This document shows positions 17,373-26,416 of a stretch of DNA of 64,000 nt, piece by piece. The notes beneath the pieces were generated by a model. That model ran no database searches. It saw nothing but the letters and a program-made list of their open reading frames with translations, and had not been told where the DNA came from. Every line of letters starts with the position of its first letter. Within the stretch, counting starts at the first letter, position 1. Made by a program: the position numbers and the translations under genes. Origin of the DNA: Janthinobacterium sp. J1-1 (lineage in GTDB: Bacteria; Pseudomonadota; Gammaproteobacteria; Burkholderiales; Burkholderiaceae_D); NCBI RefSeq assembly GCF_030944405.1, contig NZ_CP132339.1, forward strand, positions 4,588,001 through 4,652,000, read 5' to 3'.

Positions 17373-17717
17373 ATGAAAAAATTTATAGCAATATTAATGA
17401 TGTCAGCTTTACTATCCGGTTGTGCGACAGCACCCAATAGCTCCTACAACGTTGAACGCAGTGCCAACAGTCAACATTCGACAAATGGCCAATACGACTC
17501 GCAGTCATCTGCTACTGGACGGTCGACAAGTTCCTCGTCGTCGTTCTCATCCGAAAAGCCATTCTGGACAGGTACCACAATCTTTTGGACAATAGTTAGT
17601 ATTGCCTTGGTGGGAGTCGCTGCAAAGAAATCAAGTGATAAGACATGCCATACCGGACCGCGCGGTGGAACTTATACCATAACGGCAAATGGCAACAAGA
17701 ATTATTCTGGTTGCTGA
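17373..17717 (+). CDS. Small lipoprotein with C-terminal GPRGGTYTIT motif
   Basis: A 114-aa lipoprotein: signal MKKFIAILMMSALLSGC with lipobox LLSG-Cys17, then a Ser/Asn/Gln-rich low-complexity spacer (about 25-60), one membrane helix (WTGTTIFWTIVSIALVGVAA), and a short conserved-looking tail CHTGPRGGTYTITANGNKNY ending in GC. I have seen that tail type (GPRGGxYTIT...KxY) at the C-termini of small envelope proteins in several phyla, but know no function. The gene is AT-rich compared with its neighbours and lies next to an IS66 remnant, indicating acquisition. Confidence 0.75.
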   Translation: MKKFIAILMMSALLSGCATAPNSSYNVERSANSQHSTNGQYDSQSSATGRSTSSSSSFSSEKPFWTGTTIFWTIVSIALVGVAAKKSSDKTCHTGPRGGTYTITANGNKNYSGC

Positions 17718-17758
17718 TTTAGCGAAAATTTAACATTGAAGTATTTTTTAGCAACTAC

Positions 17759-18337
17759 TCAACTAAGGGCTGGCTGATCCGAGTTTCCGGCTTCGTTGGC
17801 GCGCAGCAACAGTTCGCTCATCCTGACGGGCCAGCGCTCGCCGGTGACCTCTTCAACATAAAGCAGCTCGCGCAGCAATAGGCATTGCACAGAGCGTGCG
17901 GGCCGGCTAGTTGCCAGTACGGCGCCCAGCAATTATGGATCAGTACGCCAAGCCGTTGCGGCAAAATCACTTGCGCGGTGATCGCCTCCATGCCGCGCTT
18001 GGCGGGTACGTCATACCAAGTGTGGCTGTCGTTGGCGGCCACATGCAAACAATGCAATTTCCCGGCGACGCGCAGAACCGATTCGTCGGAGTGCAGCAGG
18101 CGGGCAGTCGCAGCGCTCGCATTGATTGGACAGTTGGTGAATGTCGATCCGGCTCGGCTTGCCAATCTGTTTGAGTGTGCCGCCCTTGTGACCAGGCTGG
18201 GAGTTGGGCTTGTTGCCAGATGGCTCGCGCAGCGAATTGGTCTTGCGCAAGCCATCGGAAGACGGCGGCTGGCAGAAGTTGCGGCTGTTCTTGCCGACCT
18301 TCGATTCAAGCTCCTCCAGCCGCTCCCAAAGCGTCAA
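17759..18337 (-). pseudogene. IS66-family transposase remnant (internally deleted, frameshifted)
   Basis: Three frames together recall an IS66 TnpC. Positions 18337 down to about 18110 encode LEELESKVGKNSRNFCQPPS, then SDGLRK and NSQPGHKGGTLKQIGKPSRI (IS66 N-terminal region). About 18090 to 17895 encodes SDESVLRVAGKLHCLHVAAN and PQRLGVLIHNCWAPYWQLAG (core region). About 17890 to 17759 encodes LLRELLYVEEVTGERWPVRM and a stop. Roughly 150 residues, including zinc-finger and part of the catalytic region, are missing between the first two parts, and at least two frameshifts separate the parts. No terminal inverted repeats were identified. Confidence 0.85.
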
Positions 18338-18546
18338 TACGACGCCCTCAAGCTTGCCGCGCGTGAGCGCGGAGAGATCGGGAGGAGCGCGTTTTTGCGA
18401 TGTTAGTATGATGAGCCGGTTTAAAAAGGGTTACAACTGTTTTGTAAAAAACGTTCATCCTGAACAGTGACGAATAATCTAGATATAAGAGCGTTCAACC
18501 ACTTGCTACAACACAAGCGAAATTATCGAAATAGAAGGATTAAAGC

Positions 18547-18912
18547 ATGCTGGGATGGTGGACCGTGATTTCAACTGAAACCCTGGCGCAGCGCGCCCTG
18601 CCCGGTGGCGGCAACAAGGAAGCAATCCTGGCGACCTGGGAAGCGGGTTTGGGCGGCATGGACTGGATTGTGGATCTGTGCAAGCAGGGCAAGGCCGAGC
18701 AGCACAGCTTTAACGGCTATCCGAACCGCTTTACGGCGCTGGCCAGCGAGATCACGCCGATTCTCGCGCAGGGCATTCCGGATGGCACCATGCGCGATTT
18801 CCATGGCAAAGGCCCGGTCGGCTGGAAAGGCAGCATCAAGGTCCATCAGGACCGGATCACGGCCTGCGCGCCGGATCAGCTGTTGACGGTGGAAGTGTGG
18901 GACCAGTCATAA
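18547..18912 (+). CDS. Hypothetical protein
   Basis: A 121-aa soluble protein (MLGWWTVISTETLAQRALPG) preceded by AAGGA at good spacing. No signal peptide, membrane segment or motif that I recognise. GC content is back to the genomic norm, unlike the AT-rich DNA just upstream, so it marks the right flank of the inserted region. Function unknown. Confidence 0.65.
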   Translation: MLGWWTVISTETLAQRALPGGGNKEAILATWEAGLGGMDWIVDLCKQGKAEQHSFNGYPNRFTALASEITPILAQGIPDGTMRDFHGKGPVGWKGSIKVHQDRITACAPDQLLTVEVWDQS

Positions 18913-19023
18913 GCGACGACGCCCACACAATCACAAGTTTCCCGCCAAAATCTCCCTGTGGAAATGCTAATATTACTCAAAGCAATCCATCTCGCGATTG
19001 CACCACTGGAGAAGAGCGTGAAC

Positions 19024-19380
19024 ATGAAAAAACTGGTATTGGGCGCAGCCGCCATCCTGTGCACGTTGGGTGCCCATGCCGAAGGTGTCGATGACTATAT
19101 CGGCACCTGGCAACTGGCGCGCACAACCGTGCCAGACATGGTGGTGATCAAGAAGGATGGCACCGGCCTGGTCGCCGTGCGCTATGTGCGCAATACGCTG
19201 ACTGGCAAGCTGGTCGAGACGCGCTTTCCCGCCACCTATGCCGATGGCGCGGTCGACGTGCCCGCGCTTGAAGCGAAGCTGGAAACGGCGCTGGTCGCTG
19301 GCGTAGCCACATTGACGGTGATGGGCGAACCTTTCCAGAAGGTTTCGGCCGCCACCAGTACACCCAAGCTCGGCAGCTAA
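19024..19380 (+). CDS. Hypothetical secreted protein
   Basis: A 118-aa protein with a clear signal peptide (MKKLVLGAAAILCTLGAHAE, cleavage after AHA). The mature part of about 98 residues (VDDYIGTWQLARTTVPDMVV) looks like a small beta-rich, lipocalin-like domain with the GTW motif near the start, but I cannot assign a family. GGAGAAG lies upstream of this ATG; a longer frame from 18958 would bury the signal peptide. Confidence 0.65.
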   Translation: MKKLVLGAAAILCTLGAHAEGVDDYIGTWQLARTTVPDMVVIKKDGTGLVAVRYVRNTLTGKLVETRFPATYADGAVDVPALEAKLETALVAGVATLTVMGEPFQKVSAATSTPKLGS

Positions 19381-19422
19381 GCTCCCACGCACACACTCAC
19401 AGACCGAATAAGGAAACACAGC

Positions 19423-20064
19423 ATGGGACTGGCAATTTCAGTCGGCGCACTGGCCGACCTGCAGGACGAAGACCCGGAAGGCGCGCAATGGCTGCAGGAC
19501 GCCATCGGCGAGGCAAACGTCCTGCTGCAACAGGCAGGCCTGCCGCAGCATACGGAACCGGCGGCATTGCCTGACCTCGCTTCACGCGCGATGCTCGACT
19601 CCTTCCCCTACAGCTTCTTGCACTATCTGCGCCGTGCCTACGCGCATGCGGCGCTCGACGGCCAATGGCGCGCCACGCCGCTGCCAGACGGCGAAGAGCC
19701 GGCCGACGATCCGGTGCTCGACGAAGCGCAGACCATGTTCGACAGCCACCTGATCTGCCATTCCGACTGCGAAGGGTTTTATTTTCCCATCGTTTTCGAC
19801 GACGTCATCTTTGCCGACGATGACCATCCACTGCTGGGCGGCATGCTCGGCTCCTCCTACAAGCTGCGCGAAGAACTGGTGACGGTCGCGCCCGCGCTGG
19901 GCATCTTTTTGCTGGGCGATGTTCTCGGCGACGAGGAAGCCGAGCGCATCAACACGCGCATCGAGGCGGAGGAAGGACTCGATCGCGAGCTGGCGGCCTG
20001 GCTGGCAGCCTATGAAGCTTGCCGGCTCAGCATCGAGCACAAGACGGCGATCGTGTTCAATTGA
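19423..20064 (+). CDS. Conserved hypothetical protein
   Basis: A 213-aa acidic cytoplasmic protein beginning MGLAISVGALADLQDEDPEG, with ATAAGGAAA upstream. I recall similar 'MGLxISVGxLAD' proteins in diverse bacteria, without function. The central part SHLICHSDCEGFYFPIVFDD, followed by GGMLGSSYKLREEL, could bind a metal through Cys/His/Asp, but this is speculation. Its stop overlaps the TTG start of the acetyltransferase gene (TTGA). Confidence 0.7.
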   Translation: MGLAISVGALADLQDEDPEGAQWLQDAIGEANVLLQQAGLPQHTEPAALPDLASRAMLDSFPYSFLHYLRRAYAHAALDGQWRATPLPDGEEPADDPVLDEAQTMFDSHLICHSDCEGFYFPIVFDDVIFADDDHPLLGGMLGSSYKLREELVTVAPALGIFLLGDVLGDEEAERINTRIEAEEGLDRELAAWLAAYEACRLSIEHKTAIVFN

Positions 20065-20549
20065 AGCTGGTCATACGCGCCACCGAAGCGGCGGACTGGC
20101 AGGATCTGAAGACCACCCGCCTGGCCGCCCTGCTGGACGCGCCGACCGCGTTTGGCGTCAGCCATGCCAGCGCGGCGGCCTACCTTGACGAGGACTGGCA
20201 ACGCCGTGCAGCCAGCACGCCTGAGCGTGCCTTCCTGCTGGCGTATATCGCTGGCGTACCGGTCGGCATTGCCGCGCATGCCGTCAGCGGCAAGGGCGAA
20301 TGCAATCTGCTGGCGATGTGGGTGCGGCCTGAGTATCGCGGCATGGGGATAGCGGCAGCACTGGTCGACGCCGTCAAGCAGCGCGCCGTGGCCAGCGGCC
20401 ATGATCGGCTGGTGCTTGATGTGTCGCCCGACAATGCGCGGGCGTCGGCGTTCTATGAAAAGCAGGGGTTTGTGTTTTTGCCGGAGTGGGAACCGCTGGA
20501 TAGCCATCCGGAGATACAGGTGCAGAAGATGGAGTGGCTGGCAGCGTAA
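20061..20549 (+). CDS. GNAT family N-acetyltransferase
   Basis: A 162-aa GNAT protein; the start is taken at the TTG overlapping the previous stop (MKLVIRATEAADWQDLKTTR). The acetyl-CoA binding motif A is NLLAMWVRPEYRGMGIAAAL near residues 79-98, and motif B includes LDVSPDNARASAFYEKQGF. Likely co-translated with the preceding gene. Substrate unknown. Confidence 0.85.
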   Translation: MKLVIRATEAADWQDLKTTRLAALLDAPTAFGVSHASAAAYLDEDWQRRAASTPERAFLLAYIAGVPVGIAAHAVSGKGECNLLAMWVRPEYRGMGIAAALVDAVKQRAVASGHDRLVLDVSPDNARASAFYEKQGFVFLPEWEPLDSHPEIQVQKMEWLAA

Positions 20550-20595
20550 TTTTTTAACCCAACACCTGAAGTGCCGGGGTCCTTGCTTTCGGGTT

Positions 20596-21153
20596 TCACT
20601 TCACCCGCTGCTTCTCCAGCTTCCTCGCCAAAGTCCTGCGGTGCATGCCCAGCCGCCTTGCCGTCTCCGAAATATTGAAATCGGTCTCGGCCAGCATTTC
20701 GTGGATGCGTTCCCATTCCAGAGTCTTGATATTGGTGGCGCGGCTGGTCAGTTCGATTTCCGAGCTGCCTGCCACATGGCCGAAGGCCGCTTCGATATCG
20801 TCGGTATTGGACGGCTTGGCCAGGTACTGGCAGGCGCCCAGCTTGATCGCCTCGACGGCCGTGCTGATGCTGGCGTAGCCGGTCAGCACCACGATCAGCA
20901 TCTCCGGGTCATGCTGGTGCAGCATCTGCACGCAGGCCAGGCCCGAGGTATTGCCGTTCAATTTCAGGTCGACCACGGCGTAGTCGGGGCAATGCTGCTC
21001 CAGCAAGGCGCTGGCCTCGTCGAAATTGGTGGCCAGGATCACCTGGTAGCCGCGCCGTTCGAACGAGCGGCCCAGGGTGCGCGCAAAGGCGGCATCGTCT
21101 TCGATGATCAGCAGCAGGCGGTCCTGGCTTGCCACTTGTACTTCAGTTGACAT
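20596..21153 (-). CDS. regA: Redox response regulator, RegA/PrrA/ActR family
   Basis: A 185-aa response regulator: receiver domain with acidic pocket IIEDDAAF and phospho-acceptor in YAVVDLKLNG (Asp about residue 62), TGY and a lysine in YLAKPSN; C-terminal Fis-type HTH (NISETARRLGMHRRTLARKL) almost identical to the invariant RegA/PrrA HTH. Partner of RegB, whose gene overlaps it by 11 nt upstream. Known to control respiratory and redox genes globally. It is the last gene of the cyo-SURF1-regBA run. Confidence 0.93.
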   Translation of the reverse strand: MSTEVQVASQDRLLLIIEDDAAFARTLGRSFERRGYQVILATNFDEASALLEQHCPDYAVVDLKLNGNTSGLACVQMLHQHDPEMLIVVLTGYASISTAVEAIKLGACQYLAKPSNTDDIEAAFGHVAGSSEIELTSRATNIKTLEWERIHEMLAETDFNISETARRLGMHRRTLARKLEKQRVK

Positions 21154-22492
21154 GGCTGTCGCTTTCTCTTTCCAGTTTGATGGCCGCCAGGGGCAAGGCC
21201 AGGTGCACGGCCGCCCCGCCCTGCACCCGGTTGCGCGCCGTCACGGTACCGCCCAGGGTGCGTGCCACGTTGACCACCAGGAACAGGCCAAGCCCACTGC
21301 CCGGCTTGCCCTTGGTCGACTGGTAGGGCTTGCCCAGGTGGTTCAGCATCGACGGCTCGAAACCCGGACCGGTATCGGTGACGATCAGGTGCAGCGCATC
21401 GGCTTCGCGCGTGGCTTCGAAGCGCAGCCAGTCGGGCGACGCTTCCAGCGCATTGTCGAGCACGTTGCAGATAGTCTGTTTCAGGGTCGAATCGAAGACC
21501 ACCGGCACGTCATGCTCGATGCGGTTATCGTACTCGAAATTGTGGATCGGCCGGCTGCTGCGCCATTCAAGCGCCAGGTCATCCAGAAAAGTGTTGATGG
21601 TGGTTTTCACGGAAGATTCCCCGCGCGCCTCGCCGGCCGACAACAGAATGCCGCTGACGATGCTTTTGCAGCGCTGCAGCTGGGCCTGCATTTCGGTGAT
21701 CTCTTCCAGCATCTCTTCGTTCTTGCTCAGTTCCGGCATGCGGCGCCAGTCGCCAAGGATCACCGACAAGGTGGCCAGCGGCGTGCCCAGCTCGTGCGCG
21801 GCGCCCGAGGCCAGCAGGCCCATGCGGATGATATGTTCTTCTTCGGCCGCGCGCTGGCGCAAGTCGGCCACCTTGGCGTCGCCGGCGCGCTGGTTGCGGT
21901 TGATGCGGGTGATGAACAACACCAGCAAGGCGGCGTTGAGCATGAAGCAGATGAGCAAACCCTGCACATACAGGCTGGCAAAACCGCGTTCGGGGTCGAT
22001 CGGCAGGATCAGGGGGCCGGGCAGCAAGGCCAGGCCGGCCAGGCACAGGCCGGTGATGGCCACCATGATCCAGGTCGACCATACTTCCAGCAGCACCGCG
22101 CTGAGGATCACTTGCAATAAATACAGGAAGGCGAACGGGTTGCTGATGCCGCCGCTCAGATAGAGCTGGGCGGTCAGCACGGTGACGTCGACCAGCAGGG
22201 CCAGGAACAGCGCCGTGTTCGACACGGGCTGGCGTTCATGCCAGCGCAGCAGGCTGGCGAGGTTGAAGGCGATCAGGCAGGACAGCACTTCGAGCATGTA
22301 GGGCACGGGCAGTGCGATGCCCAGCCCCACGCCGACGCCGAAGATGGTGCTGATCTGGCCGATCACGGCCAGCCAGCGCAGCTGGATCAGCAGCTTCATG
22401 TTCTGGTGACCGGCCGGATGTTCCATCTCGGCCGCCACCGCGCCGCGCTCCAGTACTTCGCGGTTGGGGACTATTTCAATCTTGCCCGGCAT
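21143..22492 (-). CDS. regB: Redox sensor histidine kinase, RegB/PrrB family
   Basis: A 449-aa kinase with about six N-terminal membrane helices. The ubiquinone-binding heptapeptide appears as GGISNPF (family GGxxNPF). The H-box is ASGAAHELGTPLATLSVILG, the redox cysteine region is represented by QLQRCKSIVSGIL, and the ATPase boxes include DNALEASPDW and GSGLGLFLVV. RegB senses the quinone pool and redox state; placement directly behind a quinol oxidase fits that role. Overlaps SURF1 by 17 nt and regA by 11 nt. Confidence 0.94.
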   Translation of the reverse strand: MPGKIEIVPNREVLERGAVAAEMEHPAGHQNMKLLIQLRWLAVIGQISTIFGVGVGLGIALPVPYMLEVLSCLIAFNLASLLRWHERQPVSNTALFLALLVDVTVLTAQLYLSGGISNPFAFLYLLQVILSAVLLEVWSTWIMVAITGLCLAGLALLPGPLILPIDPERGFASLYVQGLLICFMLNAALLVLFITRINRNQRAGDAKVADLRQRAAEEEHIIRMGLLASGAAHELGTPLATLSVILGDWRRMPELSKNEEMLEEITEMQAQLQRCKSIVSGILLSAGEARGESSVKTTINTFLDDLALEWRSSRPIHNFEYDNRIEHDVPVVFDSTLKQTICNVLDNALEASPDWLRFEATREADALHLIVTDTGPGFEPSMLNHLGKPYQSTKGKPGSGLGLFLVVNVARTLGGTVTARNRVQGGAAVHLALPLAAIKLERESDSHVN

Positions 22493-23300
22493 GGTAGACA
22501 GGAGAGTTGGCGGCCACCGGCCGCCGGCGACGGCGTGCTTCGCGCACGATCCACCAGCTGATGCCGGCCACCATCAGGGCCAGCGCATACCAGGTCAGTG
22601 CATACACCAGGTGGCTGTTGTGGAAGGAAATCACGGTCAGCCCGCCCACCGGTGCGTCCGGTGCGCTTTCCAGTCCCTTGGCGGCATCCACAAAGTATGG
22701 CGCCACATTGGTCAGCATGTTCGACTGCGCAATGGCCGCCACGTCGCGCGAATACCAAAGCTGTTTGGCCGCATCGTTTTCACGCAGGAAGCCGCCACGC
22801 GGTTCGCTGATGCGCAGCAAGCCGTCGATGGTGACCGTGCCCGCCGGCGTGCCGGCGGCGATGCCCTTGCGGTCCTTCACGAAGCCGCGGTTGACCAGGA
22901 TGGTCGTGCCGTCGGCCTGGCGCAGCGGCGTGATCAGCCAGAAGCCGCTGCCGAGTTCCGTGGTGGCTTGCACCAGGGTATTGAATAGGGGGAGATAGAT
23001 ACCGGAGAGGCGCACATGGCGGTACTCGTCCGTTTGCTGCGTGACATTGGCCCAGCTTGCGGGACCAGGTGCGTCCGTTGCCGGCGCATGTACACGTTGT
23101 TCGACGCGCTCGATCAGGTCAAGCTTCCATTGCAGGCGCATGACTTGCCAGGTGCCCAGGGCACAGAATCCGGCAAAAACGATCACCGCAAGCACGGCCA
23201 ACGCAGTGCGTATGGCCGTGCCGCGTGGGCCTGGCATGGCATCTTGCGATGCCGTGCCAGGAGCGCGCCCGGTGTTGCCTGGGCGCGGTTGGTTCATCAT
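22476..23300 (-). CDS. SURF1 family cytochrome oxidase biogenesis protein
   Basis: A 274-aa protein with one N-terminal (about 28-48, ALAVLAVIVFAGFCALGTWQ) and one C-terminal membrane helix, the SURF1 layout. Motifs: GTWQVMRLQWK, EYRHVRLSGIYL, ILVNRGFV and the C-terminal YALTWYALALMVAG. SURF1 assists haem insertion into haem-copper oxidase subunit I. The ATG overlaps the cyoD stop (ATGA), indicating it serves the bo3-type oxidase encoded upstream. Confidence 0.92.
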   Translation of the reverse strand: MMNQPRPGNTGRAPGTASQDAMPGPRGTAIRTALAVLAVIVFAGFCALGTWQVMRLQWKLDLIERVEQRVHAPATDAPGPASWANVTQQTDEYRHVRLSGIYLPLFNTLVQATTELGSGFWLITPLRQADGTTILVNRGFVKDRKGIAAGTPAGTVTIDGLLRISEPRGGFLRENDAAKQLWYSRDVAAIAQSNMLTNVAPYFVDAAKGLESAPDAPVGGLTVISFHNSHLVYALTWYALALMVAGISWWIVREARRRRRPVAANSPVYHAGQD

Positions 23301-23701
23301 GGAGCCGATTGCGAATGCATGGCGTCAGGCATCATGCTTGGCATCATGTTGTGGTTCATGTGGTACATGACCCACAGCGAACCGGCCATGGCGATGACGA
23401 CGATCATGATGGTGAAGATCATCGCCATCATGTTCCAGCCGCCTTCCGATTTGCTGTTCATGTGCAGGAAGTACACCATGTGCACCACCACTTGCACCGC
23501 AGCGAAGCCCAGCAGGACCAGGCCCATGGTGCCGGTGTTGGTGATGGTTTTGTTCATCACCAGCCAGAACGGGATGGCAGTCAGGATCACCGACAGGATA
23601 AAGCCGATGGCGTAGGTTTTCAGGCTGCCATGGTCATGCTGGTCATGGTAGTGGCCGTCATGGCCGTGGCCATGGTCGTGGTGATTATCGTGGCCGCTCA
23701 T
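23297..23701 (-). CDS. cyoD: Cytochrome o ubiquinol oxidase subunit IV CyoD
   Basis: A 134-aa subunit with a His/Asp-rich N-terminal tail (HHDHGHGHDGHYHDQHDHG) that is unusually long and could bind metal, followed by three helices: YAIGFILSVILTAIPFWLVM, LLGFAAVQVVVHMVYFLHMN and MIFTIMIVVIAMAGSLWVMY. These match the CyoD family. It overlaps both cyoC (ATGA) and SURF1 (ATGA). Confidence 0.93.
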   Translation of the reverse strand: MSGHDNHHDHGHGHDGHYHDQHDHGSLKTYAIGFILSVILTAIPFWLVMNKTITNTGTMGLVLLGFAAVQVVVHMVYFLHMNSKSEGGWNMMAMIFTIMIVVIAMAGSLWVMYHMNHNMMPSMMPDAMHSQSAP

Positions 23702-24333
23702 GGCAGGACTCCCATCAGGTAGACAAAGGTGAAGACGCCGATCCAGATCACGTCCAGGAAGTGCCAGAACAGCGACAGGCACATCATGCGACGGCCGTTT
23801 TCCGGGGTCAGGCCATGCTTTTTCAACTGGAACATCAAGGTCACGAGCCAGATCACGCCGAACAGCACGTGCAGGCCGTGGGTACCGACCAGCGCGAAGA
23901 ACGAGCTCAGGAAGGCACTGCGCTGCGGGCCGGCGCCTTCGTGGATCAGGTGAATGAACTCATACATTTCCAGCGACAGGAAGGCGACGCCGAACACGCC
24001 GGTGATGCCCAGCCACAGCAGGGTCGAGCCCAGGTTCTTGCGCTGCATCGCCAGCATGGCGAAACCGTAGGTAATCGACGACAGCAGCAACATGGCCGTG
24101 TTGACGGCCACCAGTGGCAGGTCGAACAGCGCGGCGCCGGTCGGGCCGTCCGCGTAGTTGCGGCCCACCACCGCGTAGGTGGCGAACAGACAGGCGAAGA
24201 TCAGGCAATCGCTCATCAGGTAAAGCCAGAAACCCAGCAGGCTGCCGTTTTCCGGATGGTGCTCGCGCACAAAGAAGTTCTTGCGCTCTCCGGCGGCGGG
24301 TGCGCCGGTGTTATGGACGATGGTTTCAGACAT
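23698..24333 (-). CDS. cyoC: Cytochrome o ubiquinol oxidase subunit III CyoC
   Basis: A 211-aa, five-helix subunit III. Characteristic segments: [40 protein letters not shown] and [20 protein letters not shown]. Overlaps the end of cyoB by 8 nt. Part of the bo3-type terminal oxidase in the inner membrane. Confidence 0.95.
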   Translation of the reverse strand: MSETIVHNTGAPAAGERKNFFVREHHPENGSLLGFWLYLMSDCLIFACLFATYAVVGRNYADGPTGAALFDLPLVAVNTAMLLLSSITYGFAMLAMQRKNLGSTLLWLGITGVFGVAFLSLEMYEFIHLIHEGAGPQRSAFLSSFFALVGTHGLHVLFGVIWLVTLMFQLKKHGLTPENGRRMMCLSLFWHFLDVIWIGVFTFVYLMGVLP

Positions 24334-26329
24334 GGCTGCTCAGCAATTTAGTGTAAGCGTTTTCGGTACGGATGACTTCGTCGGCCGAAATGTAGTAATC
24401 ACGCTTGTAGTTAAAGGTGTGGACGATGATCGCCACCATCATGGCCAGGAAGCCGACACCGGCGACCAGCCACATTTGCCAGATCAGGCCAAAGCCGACC
24501 ACGGCCGCCAGTGCGGAGACCACGAAACCTGCCCAGGTGTTCTTCGGCATGTGGATCTTCGTGAAGCCCGACGTCGGACGCTCGTAGCCGTGCTTCTTCA
24601 TGTCGGTCCATGCATCGAGTTCATGCACTTGCGGCGTGAAGGCAAAGTTGTAGTCTGGCGGTGGCGACGAAGTCGACCATTCCAGCGTACGGCCGCCCCA
24701 TGGGTCGCCGGTCACGTCGCGCAGTGCGGCGCGGTTGCGGAAGCTGACATAGAACTGCATGATCATCGAGCCGATGCCCAGTGCGATCGAAACGGCGCCA
24801 AACCAGGCGATGATGGTCCAGATCTGCAGCGATGGATCGGTGAAATGATTCATGCGGCGGGTCACGCCCATCAGGCCCAGCACGTACAGCGGCATGAAGG
24901 CCAGGTAGAAGCCGACCAACCAGAACCAGAACGAGCATTTGCCCCAGAAGGTGTCCAGCTTGTAGCCATAGGCTTTCGGGAACCAGTAGTTGATCGCGGC
25001 GAACACGCCGAACACCACGCCGCCGATGATGACGTTATGGAAGTGGGCGATCAGGAACAGGCTGTTGTGCAGCACGAAGTCGGCCGGTGGAACCGCCAGC
25101 AGCACGCCGGTCATGCCGCCGATGGTGAAGGTGACCATGAAGCCGATCGTCCACAGCATCGGCAGTTCGAAGCGGATACGGCCGCGGTACATGGTAAACA
25201 GCCAGTTGAAGATCTTCGCGCCGGTCGGGATCGAGATGATCATCGTCGTGATGCCGAAGAAGGAGTTGACGCTGGCGCCCGACCCCATGGTGAAGAAGTG
25301 GTGCAGCCATACCAGGTAGGACAGGATCATGATGACGCACGTCGCGTACACCATCGAGGCGTAGCCGAACAGGCGTTTCGAGCTGAAGGTGGCGACGACT
25401 TCCGAGAACACGCCGAAGATCGGCAGCACCAGGATGTAAACCTCAGGGTGACCCCAGATCCAGATCAGGTTGACGTACATCATGGCGTTGCCGCCCAGTT
25501 CGGTCGTGAAGAAATTGAAACCGGCGGTACGGTCCAGTGCCAGCATGGCCAGCACGGCCGTCAGCACAGGGAAAGCGGCAACGATCAGCACGTTGGTGCA
25601 CAGCGCGGTCCAGGTGAATACCGGCATTTTCATCCAGGTCATGCCTGGCGCGCGCATCTTGACGATGGTGGCGATCAGGTTGACGCCGGACAGCAAGGTA
25701 CCGACCCCGGCAATCTGCAAGGACCAGATGTAATAGTCCACCCCCACGTCCGGACTGGCGGCAATGCCCGACAGCGGTGGATACGCGAGCCAGCCGGTAC
25801 GGGCGAACTCGCCGACGAACAGCGAGGCCATCACCAGCACGGCGCCCATGGTCGTCATCCAGAAGCTGAAGTTGTTGAGGAACGGGAAAGCCACGTCGCG
25901 CGCACCGATCTGCAGTGGCACCACGTAGTTCATCAGGCCCGTCACGAAAGGCATCGCCACGAAGAAGATCATGATCACGCCGTGAGCGGTGAAGACCTGG
26001 TCGTAGTGATGCGGCGGCAGGAAGCCGGCATTGTCGCCAAAGGCGATCGCCTGCTGGGTACGCATCATCAGCGCATCGGCAAAGCCGCGCAGCAGCATGA
26101 TGATACCGAGGATCATGTACATGATACCGATTTTTTTATGGTCGATACTGGTGATCCAGTCGCGCCACAGGGTACCCCAGACGCGGAAATACGTCAGCGC
26201 CGCGACCAGCGCGATGCCGCCCAGGGCGACGCCTGCAAAGGTCGCCAGCAGGATAGGTTCGTGAAATGGAATTGCATCCCAAGTCAGACGGCCGAAGATA
26301 AGCTTCGTCAGATCAATATGGTCTAGCAT
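24326..26329 (-). CDS. cyoB: Cytochrome o ubiquinol oxidase subunit I CyoB
   Basis: A 667-aa catalytic subunit of the haem-copper superfamily with about 15 helices. Quinol-site residues known from E. coli CyoB are retained: [13 protein letters not shown] and [16 protein letters not shown] (Arg, Asp, His and Gln positions). The binuclear centre appears in [20 protein letters not shown] and [11 protein letters not shown]. It reduces O2 with ubiquinol and pumps protons. Separated from cyoA by an 87-nt gap with strong hairpins. Confidence 0.97.
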   Translation of the reverse strand: MLDHIDLTKLIFGRLTWDAIPFHEPILLATFAGVALGGIALVAALTYFRVWGTLWRDWITSIDHKKIGIMYMILGIIMLLRGFADALMMRTQQAIAFGDNAGFLPPHHYDQVFTAHGVIMIFFVAMPFVTGLMNYVVPLQIGARDVAFPFLNNFSFWMTTMGAVLVMASLFVGEFARTGWLAYPPLSGIAASPDVGVDYYIWSLQIAGVGTLLSGVNLIATIVKMRAPGMTWMKMPVFTWTALCTNVLIVAAFPVLTAVLAMLALDRTAGFNFFTTELGGNAMMYVNLIWIWGHPEVYILVLPIFGVFSEVVATFSSKRLFGYASMVYATCVIMILSYLVWLHHFFTMGSGASVNSFFGITTMIISIPTGAKIFNWLFTMYRGRIRFELPMLWTIGFMVTFTIGGMTGVLLAVPPADFVLHNSLFLIAHFHNVIIGGVVFGVFAAINYWFPKAYGYKLDTFWGKCSFWFWLVGFYLAFMPLYVLGLMGVTRRMNHFTDPSLQIWTIIAWFGAVSIALGIGSMIMQFYVSFRNRAALRDVTGDPWGGRTLEWSTSSPPPDYNFAFTPQVHELDAWTDMKKHGYERPTSGFTKIHMPKNTWAGFVVSALAAVVGFGLIWQMWLVAGVGFLAMMVAIIVHTFNYKRDYYISADEVIRTENAYTKLLSSHV

Positions 26330-26351
26330 TGTTACTCTCAGAAAAAAGGGA

Positions 26352-26400
26352 GGCGCCAGGCAAGCGGCGCCAGTATCTGCCGCGCTAACTGACGCGCGGC
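26352..26400 (-). promoter_or_regulatory. Intercistronic hairpins between cyoA and cyoB
   Basis: The only sizeable gap in the cyo operon holds two stem candidates: GGCGCC (26352-26357) with GGCGCC (26366-26371), and a perfect 7-bp stem GCCGCGC (26379-26385) with GCGCGGC (26394-26400). No U-tract follows on the minus strand, so transcript stabilisation or processing is more likely than termination. Confidence 0.6.
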
Positions 26401-26416
26401 GGGATTCATGCGGTTG

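Noticed and set aside
24281-26326. A 681-codon plus-strand frame opposite cyoB
   Set aside because: It is an antisense shadow of a GC-rich membrane protein gene, its translation is His/Gln/Asp-rich low-complexity, and cyoB has all catalytic motifs.
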